Assembly: GCA_002305125.1 (NCBI GenBank)
Contig: DBQG01000020.1
Location: 1-9,450, forward strand
Direction of reading: 5' to 3'
DNA: 9,450 nt
DNA from: Patescibacteria group bacterium UBA1400
GTDB lineage: Bacteria > Patescibacteriota > Microgenomatia > UBA1400
Positions 6,358-9,450 of this stretch are shown here, in pieces; the first letter of the stretch is position 1; each line of letters opens with the position of its first letter. The notes under the pieces are model-generated. The model did no database searches. It was not told the DNA's origin and was given only the letters and a program-made list of their open reading frames with translations. Made by a program: the position numbers and the translations under genes.

Positions 6358-7560
6358 ATGAAAAAGTATAAGTATAAGGCAAAAAGTATTGATGGCAAGG
6401 CTATTTCCGGTTTAGTGGAAGCTTTAAATGAAAAAGAGGCAGTAAGAATTTTAAGAGAAAGACAGTTAATTCCTTTTTATTTAAGTGAGAAAGGCGGAAG
6501 TGATTTTGCCAGTCTTTTTTCTTCTTTTTTGGGTGTTTCTTCTAAAGATGTAACCGAGTTTACCAGACAGCTGGCCACTATGATAGGGGCGGGTTTGTCT
6601 TTAACCAACTCTTTGATCATCCTCCAGGAGCAGTCAAAACCAGTTTTAACAAAAGTTCTGGCTGATGTAGTGAAAGAAATTGAAGGAGGATCTTCTTTTC
6701 ATGAGGCTTTATCTAAATATCCTGACATTTTTTCCAAGACTTATATTGCTTTGGTTAAAAGCGGTGAAGCCTCAGGCGCTTTGGACGAAGTGTTAATGAA
6801 GATGTCTGAAGCTTTGGAAAAACAGGAAGAGTTTAAGGGTAAGGTTAAAAGCGCCATGATTTACCCTGCTATTGTGGTAATTGGCATGATTGGGGTTATT
6901 GCGGTTATGATGATTTTTGTTATTCCGAAAATGACTTCCATGTATACTGAGTTTGGGACTACCCTACCCATGTCAACCCAGATTTTAATCAGTACTTCTG
7001 ATATTGTTTCTAGGTTTTGGTTTATTTTTTTGGGTGCTTTTGTCGGCCTTATTTACCTTTTAAACATCTGGAAACAGACTCCTCAGGGAAAACAGCAGAT
7101 TGATGAGATAATGCTTAAGATTCCTATTATGGGAGTCTTAAAAACAAAGATAATTCTAACTGATATGGCCAGAACCCTGGCGATGCTTTTGGCGGCAGGA
7201 GTAACAATTATTGATGCTTTAAACATTGCAGCTGAGGCTGCTGGTAATGCTGTTTTTGAAGATTCAATGAAAAAAGCAGCTAAAGATGTGGAAAAAGGTT
7301 TTCCTTTAACAGCTACTTTTGAAAGATTTGAAGAATACCCGCCCATTTTTTCCCAAATGGTAGCTGTCGGTGAAGAAACAGGAAAACTTGATGAGGTCCT
7401 TTTAAAACTTTCAAAGCAGTTTGAAATGGAGTCAGAACTGGCGGTTAAAGGCTTGACAACAGCTATAGAGCCTCTTATGATGGTAGTATTGGGTATTGGC
7501 GTAGGCTTTATTGTTATCTCGATTATTACGCCAATTTACAATTTAACAAGTCAGTTTTAA
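6358..7560 (+). CDS. pilC: Type IV pilus inner-membrane platform protein PilC
   Basis: PilC (GspF family) is the polytopic platform that couples the PilB and PilT motors to pilin insertion and extraction. The 400-residue length is typical. After an N-terminal cytoplasmic region beginning KKYKYKAKSIDGK there are two tandem T2SSF domains. The first (about 66-189) begins FTRQLATMIGAGLSL; the second (about 268-393) begins MARTLAMLLAAGVTI. Each holds the matching repeat signature: VKSGEASGALDEVL at 133-146 and VAVGEETGKLDEVL at 355-368. Transmembrane segments are visible near 167-190, 220-238 and 371-393. The ATG at 6358 is the only sensible start, with no Shine-Dalgarno site in its AT-rich leader. 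The pilin gene follows after 79 bases, so the two are probably co-transcribed. The confident family assignment comes from the duplicated GE-x-G-x-LDEVL element. Confidence 0.96.
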   Translation: MKKYKYKAKSIDGKAISGLVEALNEKEAVRILRERQLIPFYLSEKGGSDFASLFSSFLGVSSKDVTEFTRQLATMIGAGLSLTNSLIILQEQSKPVLTKVLADVVKEIEGGSSFHEALSKYPDIFSKTYIALVKSGEASGALDEVLMKMSEALEKQEEFKGKVKSAMIYPAIVVIGMIGVIAVMMIFVIPKMTSMYTEFGTTLPMSTQILISTSDIVSRFWFIFLGAFVGLIYLLNIWKQTPQGKQQIDEIMLKIPIMGVLKTKIILTDMARTLAMLLAAGVTIIDALNIAAEAAGNAVFEDSMKKAAKDVEKGFPLTATFERFEEYPPIFSQMVAVGEETGKLDEVLLKLSKQFEMESELAVKGLTTAIEPLMMVVLGIGVGFIVISIITPIYNLTSQF

Positions 7561-7618
7561 GTTTTAAAAAAGAAAAACTTAAAGATAAATAAAAAGCATA
7601 TTAAAACTAAAAAAATTA

Positions 7619-7635
7619 CCCTCTGAAGGGAGGTG
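7619..7635 (+). promoter_or_regulatory. Strong Shine-Dalgarno site of the pilin gene within a small hairpin
   Basis: GGGAGGTG (7628-7635) ends four bases before the pilin ATG at 7640; the GGAGG core has six-base spacing. It is the only strong ribosome site in the window, which fits the high pilin demand. The preceding bases can pair with it: CCCT (7619-7622) with AGGG (7627-7630), or CCTC (7620-7623) with GAGG (7630-7633). Either small hairpin would partly mask the site. Confidence 0.75.
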
Positions 7636-7639
7636 AAAA

Positions 7640-8131
7640 ATGAAAAAAGGTTTTACCCTTATAGAACTTTTAATCGTGATTGCTCTTTTAGGTGTTTTAG
7701 CAGTAGGTTTGCTTGCTACTATCGACCCTTTTGAGCAGTTAAAAAAAGGCAGAGACACCTCCACCAGAAATATGGTAGAAGAGTTTTATAATGCTGCTTT
7801 AAGGTATTATTCCATTAATAATTCTTTTCCTTGGGGAGACACAGCTCAATCTGCTGTTACCTTGGATGCTGCACCTATGAGTGCTTATTTAACCTCTATC
7901 CAATCTGCAGGAGAGCTTAAAGAAGCCTTTCTAGATGCAAGCGGCTTAGAGAGTGTTTTTGTCACTTCTTCTACCTGCACAGGTTCTGCCTGTGAAGATT
8001 TGAAGGTTTGTTTTCAGCCTCAGTCTAAGGCCTTTAGAAATGACAATAATACTAAGTTTGATAGTTTAGGTGAAAATACAGTTGCTGGTACCGGACCTGA
8101 CTGTAGTACTTGTTATTGGTGTATAAAATAA
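7640..8131 (+). CDS. Type IV pilin, major pilin candidate, cysteine-rich C-terminus
   Basis: This is a 163-residue prepilin. It has a four-residue leader MKKG, then the class III cleavage and methylation site G4|F5TLIE, with the conserved Glu at mature position 5, followed by the hydrophobic helix LLIVIALLGVLAVGLLATI. The helix ends in DPFEQLKKGRDTSTRN, then an amphipathic helix and a globular head, as in type IVa-like pilins. Prepilin peptidase PilD, not in this window, should remove the leader. Six cysteines (113, 118, 124, 155, 158, 161) all lie in the C-terminal third, ending CSTCYWCIK. Known pilins usually have one disulfide (the D-region), so this is unusual. Position directly after pilC, the strong ribosome site and the strong terminator behind it suggest the major pilin. 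A minor pilin or pseudopilin cannot be excluded. Confidence 0.93.
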   Translation: MKKGFTLIELLIVIALLGVLAVGLLATIDPFEQLKKGRDTSTRNMVEEFYNAALRYYSINNSFPWGDTAQSAVTLDAAPMSAYLTSIQSAGELKEAFLDASGLESVFVTSSTCTGSACEDLKVCFQPQSKAFRNDNNTKFDSLGENTVAGTGPDCSTCYWCIK

Positions 8132-8136
8132 ATTTG

Positions 8137-8180
8137 CCCCCAGCTTTCTTTGGCGATTTTAAAAGATCGCTGGGGGTTTT
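8137..8180 (+). terminator. Strong intrinsic terminator of the pilus block
   Basis: CCCCCAGC (8137-8144) pairs perfectly with GCTGGGGG (8169-8176), followed by TTTT and further T-rich sequence. An inner hairpin is possible between GAT (8155-8157) and ATC (8166-8168), extendable by A-T and G-T pairs. It starts five bases after the pilin stop. This GC-rich stem in an AT-rich genome is the most convincing terminator here and should also stabilise the pilin mRNA 3' end. Confidence 0.88.
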
Positions 8181-8216
8181 ATTTATCTTCTGTGAGAGCA
8201 AGATATATTACTTTGG

Positions 8217-8245
8217 TTGATTTTTCTCTTTGGTTAAGTTAGGAT
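8217..8245 (+). promoter_or_regulatory. Candidate promoter for the DUF2723-type gene
   Basis: TTGATT (8217-8222) and TAGGAT (8240-8245) are separated by 17 bases, each matching four of six consensus positions. A promoter is expected after the strong terminator at 8137-8180. The leader would be about 78 bases. The rest of spacer 8181-8329 is AT-rich and holds a 12-base palindrome, AGTTTATAAACT (8289-8300), and a three-codon reading frame (8318-8329); nothing else was recognised. Confidence 0.3.
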
Positions 8246-8329
8246 TTTTATGTCTTTGTTAAATAAAAATTAAATAAAAGAAAAATTCAGTTTATAAACT
8301 TTATTAATTTAAGAAATATGTTAACTTAA

Positions 8330-9450
8330 ATGTTTAAAACCGCAGACTTTTGGCAGGAGAAAAAGACTTTTATTTTCAACACCTTTTTCCTTTTAGGTTT
8401 GAGCCTTTTTTTTATCAGTTTTCAGCTTAAAACTGTTTATGGTGGTGACAGTGGTGACTACTTATCGGCGGCGGCTGTTTGGGGTATCCCCCATCCCCCC
8501 GGCTACCCTCTTTTTAGTTTTTTAGCCAGTTTCCTGCACAACTTTTTTAATTTCTCAACACCTGCTTTCAGAGTGGCTTTTTTATCAACCATTCCTGCGG
8601 TTATAACGGTTTTTACCTTTTTTAGACTATTAAGAAAGTTTTTTTCCTTTAATTTAAGTTTAATTACCAGTCTTTTTTTAGCATCTTTATATCCTTTTTG
8701 GCTCTACTCTGAATTGGTTGAAGTATTTTCCTTAAACAATATGTTTTTAGTATTACTGCCCTATTTATTTTTTTCATATCTTAAAACCAATAAAAACTCT
8801 TTTTTAAATCTATTCTTTTTAGCCTTAGGATTGTCATTTGCCCATCATCATACAATTGTTTTCTTACTACCTGCTTTTTTTATCATTGCTAAAGATAAAT
8901 TTTTAGATAAAAAAAACTGGCAAAGATCTTTATTGATTTTACCTGGTTTTATTTTTTATCTTTATTTTATCTGGGCAGCCAACAGGCAGCCGCCCATTAA
9001 TTGGGGCAACCCGGTTAATCTGGCTAATCTCTTAGGTGTCTTCTTAAGAGAGGGGTATGGTACTTTTAGAGCTGCAGCAGGAATTGATAATACTTTAGTT
9101 GGTCGCTTTTTCAGCGTGTTTGCCTTTTTTAGATTTTTACTGGTTGATTTTAATTTATTTGGTTTTTTGCTTATCGGTTTAGGGCTTTTTTATAAACAAA
9201 AACAAAAAAGTTCCTTGAAAAATCTTTTTAAAAGATTCAGTATCATAGCTGTTCTTTCTTATATTGTTTTCCTTTTTTATGCCAGTTTTAAATTAAATAA
9301 TGACTTTGGCGTGGCTACTTATGAAAGATTTTTACTAGCGCCTTATATTTTCAGTACCGTCTTGCTTGTTTTTGGGATGGAGGCTTTGTTAAAACTGCTG
9401 GAAAAGATATTTTCTAAGAGTAAACAAAGAATAATAGTAGCTTTATCCTT
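8330..9450 (+). CDS. DUF2723-type integral membrane protein (GT-C-like glycosyltransferase), partial
   Basis: The reading frame from the ATG at 8330 is open for 373 codons and runs off the right edge. The N-terminal part matches the DUF2723 family, which includes the eukaryotic protein O-mannosyltransferase TMEM260. After the first membrane helix (about 14-32) comes an acidic loop with D40-S-G-D43-Y, followed by GIPH55-PPGYPLF, the family hallmark. Further marks are a SELVEVFSLN segment (128-137), a triple His in AHHHT (171-175) and NWGNPVNL (224-231). At least eight hydrophobic segments follow one another. GT-C enzymes use lipid-phosphate sugar donors and put the acidic loop on the outer face, so glycosylation of surface proteins or glycans is the likely role; donor and acceptor are unknown. 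The start is fixed by a stop codon directly upstream in frame (8327-8329). It is separated from the pilin by a terminator, so it is probably transcribed separately. Confidence 0.8.
   Translation, partial: MFKTADFWQEKKTFIFNTFFLLGLSLFFISFQLKTVYGGDSGDYLSAAAVWGIPHPPGYPLFSFLASFLHNFFNFSTPAFRVAFLSTIPAVITVFTFFRLLRKFFSFNLSLITSLFLASLYPFWLYSELVEVFSLNNMFLVLLPYLFFSYLKTNKNSFLNLFFLALGLSFAHHHTIVFLLPAFFIIAKDKFLDKKNWQRSLLILPGFIFYLYFIWAANRQPPINWGNPVNLANLLGVFLREGYGTFRAAAGIDNTLVGRFFSVFAFFRFLLVDFNLFGFLLIGLGLFYKQKQKSSLKNLFKRFSIIAVLSYIVFLFYASFKLNNDFGVATYERFLLAPYIFSTVLLVFGMEALLKLLEKIFSKSKQRIIVALS

Noticed and set aside
7083..7346. 87-codon reading frame on the minus strand
   Set aside because: It is antisense to the second T2SSF domain of pilC, whose sequence is clearly the coding strand.
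7579..7764. 61-codon reading frame on the minus strand
   Set aside because: It is antisense to the pilin leader and its ribosome site; no support of its own.

Overview
The window looks like an AT-rich bacterial chromosome segment, most probably from the Candidate Phyla Radiation (Patescibacteria, perhaps Microgenomates). I infer this from the low GC content, a compact Gram-positive-style GyrB, an unusually short clamp-loader delta-prime-like protein, and a small type IV pilus cassette ordered pilB-pilT-pilC-pilin. The assignment rests on gene content and sequence style, not on any search. UGA is used as an ordinary stop, which argues against the Gracilibacteria/SR1 code.

Layout. Positions 1-1722 (minus) hold most of gyrB, cut by the left edge. 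A 177-bp divergent spacer carries a good gyrB promoter that would give a leaderless mRNA, and a weaker promoter facing right. Positions 1900-2645 (plus) encode a multi-pass membrane protein of unknown function whose natural start is reached only through a one-base frameshift at a run of eight T. Tail to tail with it, 2664-3338 (minus) encodes a minimal delta-prime-like clamp-loader subunit. From 3422 the strand switches to plus for the pilus block: pilB (extension ATPase), pilT (retraction ATPase), an intrinsic terminator or attenuator, pilC (inner-membrane platform) and a cysteine-rich type IV pilin with the only strong Shine-Dalgarno site in the window. A strong GC-rich terminator follows the pilin. 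The last gene, from 8330 to the right edge, is the N-terminal part of a DUF2723-type (GT-C-like, TMEM260-related) membrane protein. It has no stop inside the window.

How the genes work together. PilB and PilT are opposing hexameric motors acting on the PilC platform to polymerise and depolymerise the pilin. This gives a retractile pilus plausibly used for attachment to hosts or surfaces, or for DNA uptake. The prepilin peptidase and the PilM/N/O alignment proteins are not in this window. GyrB and the delta-prime-like protein belong to DNA topology and replication. The DUF2723 protein could be a surface glycosyltransferase, but a link to the pilin is only inferred from adjacency.

No tRNA, rRNA, CRISPR array, insertion sequence or attachment site was seen. 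No stretch longer than 300 bases lacks a gene.
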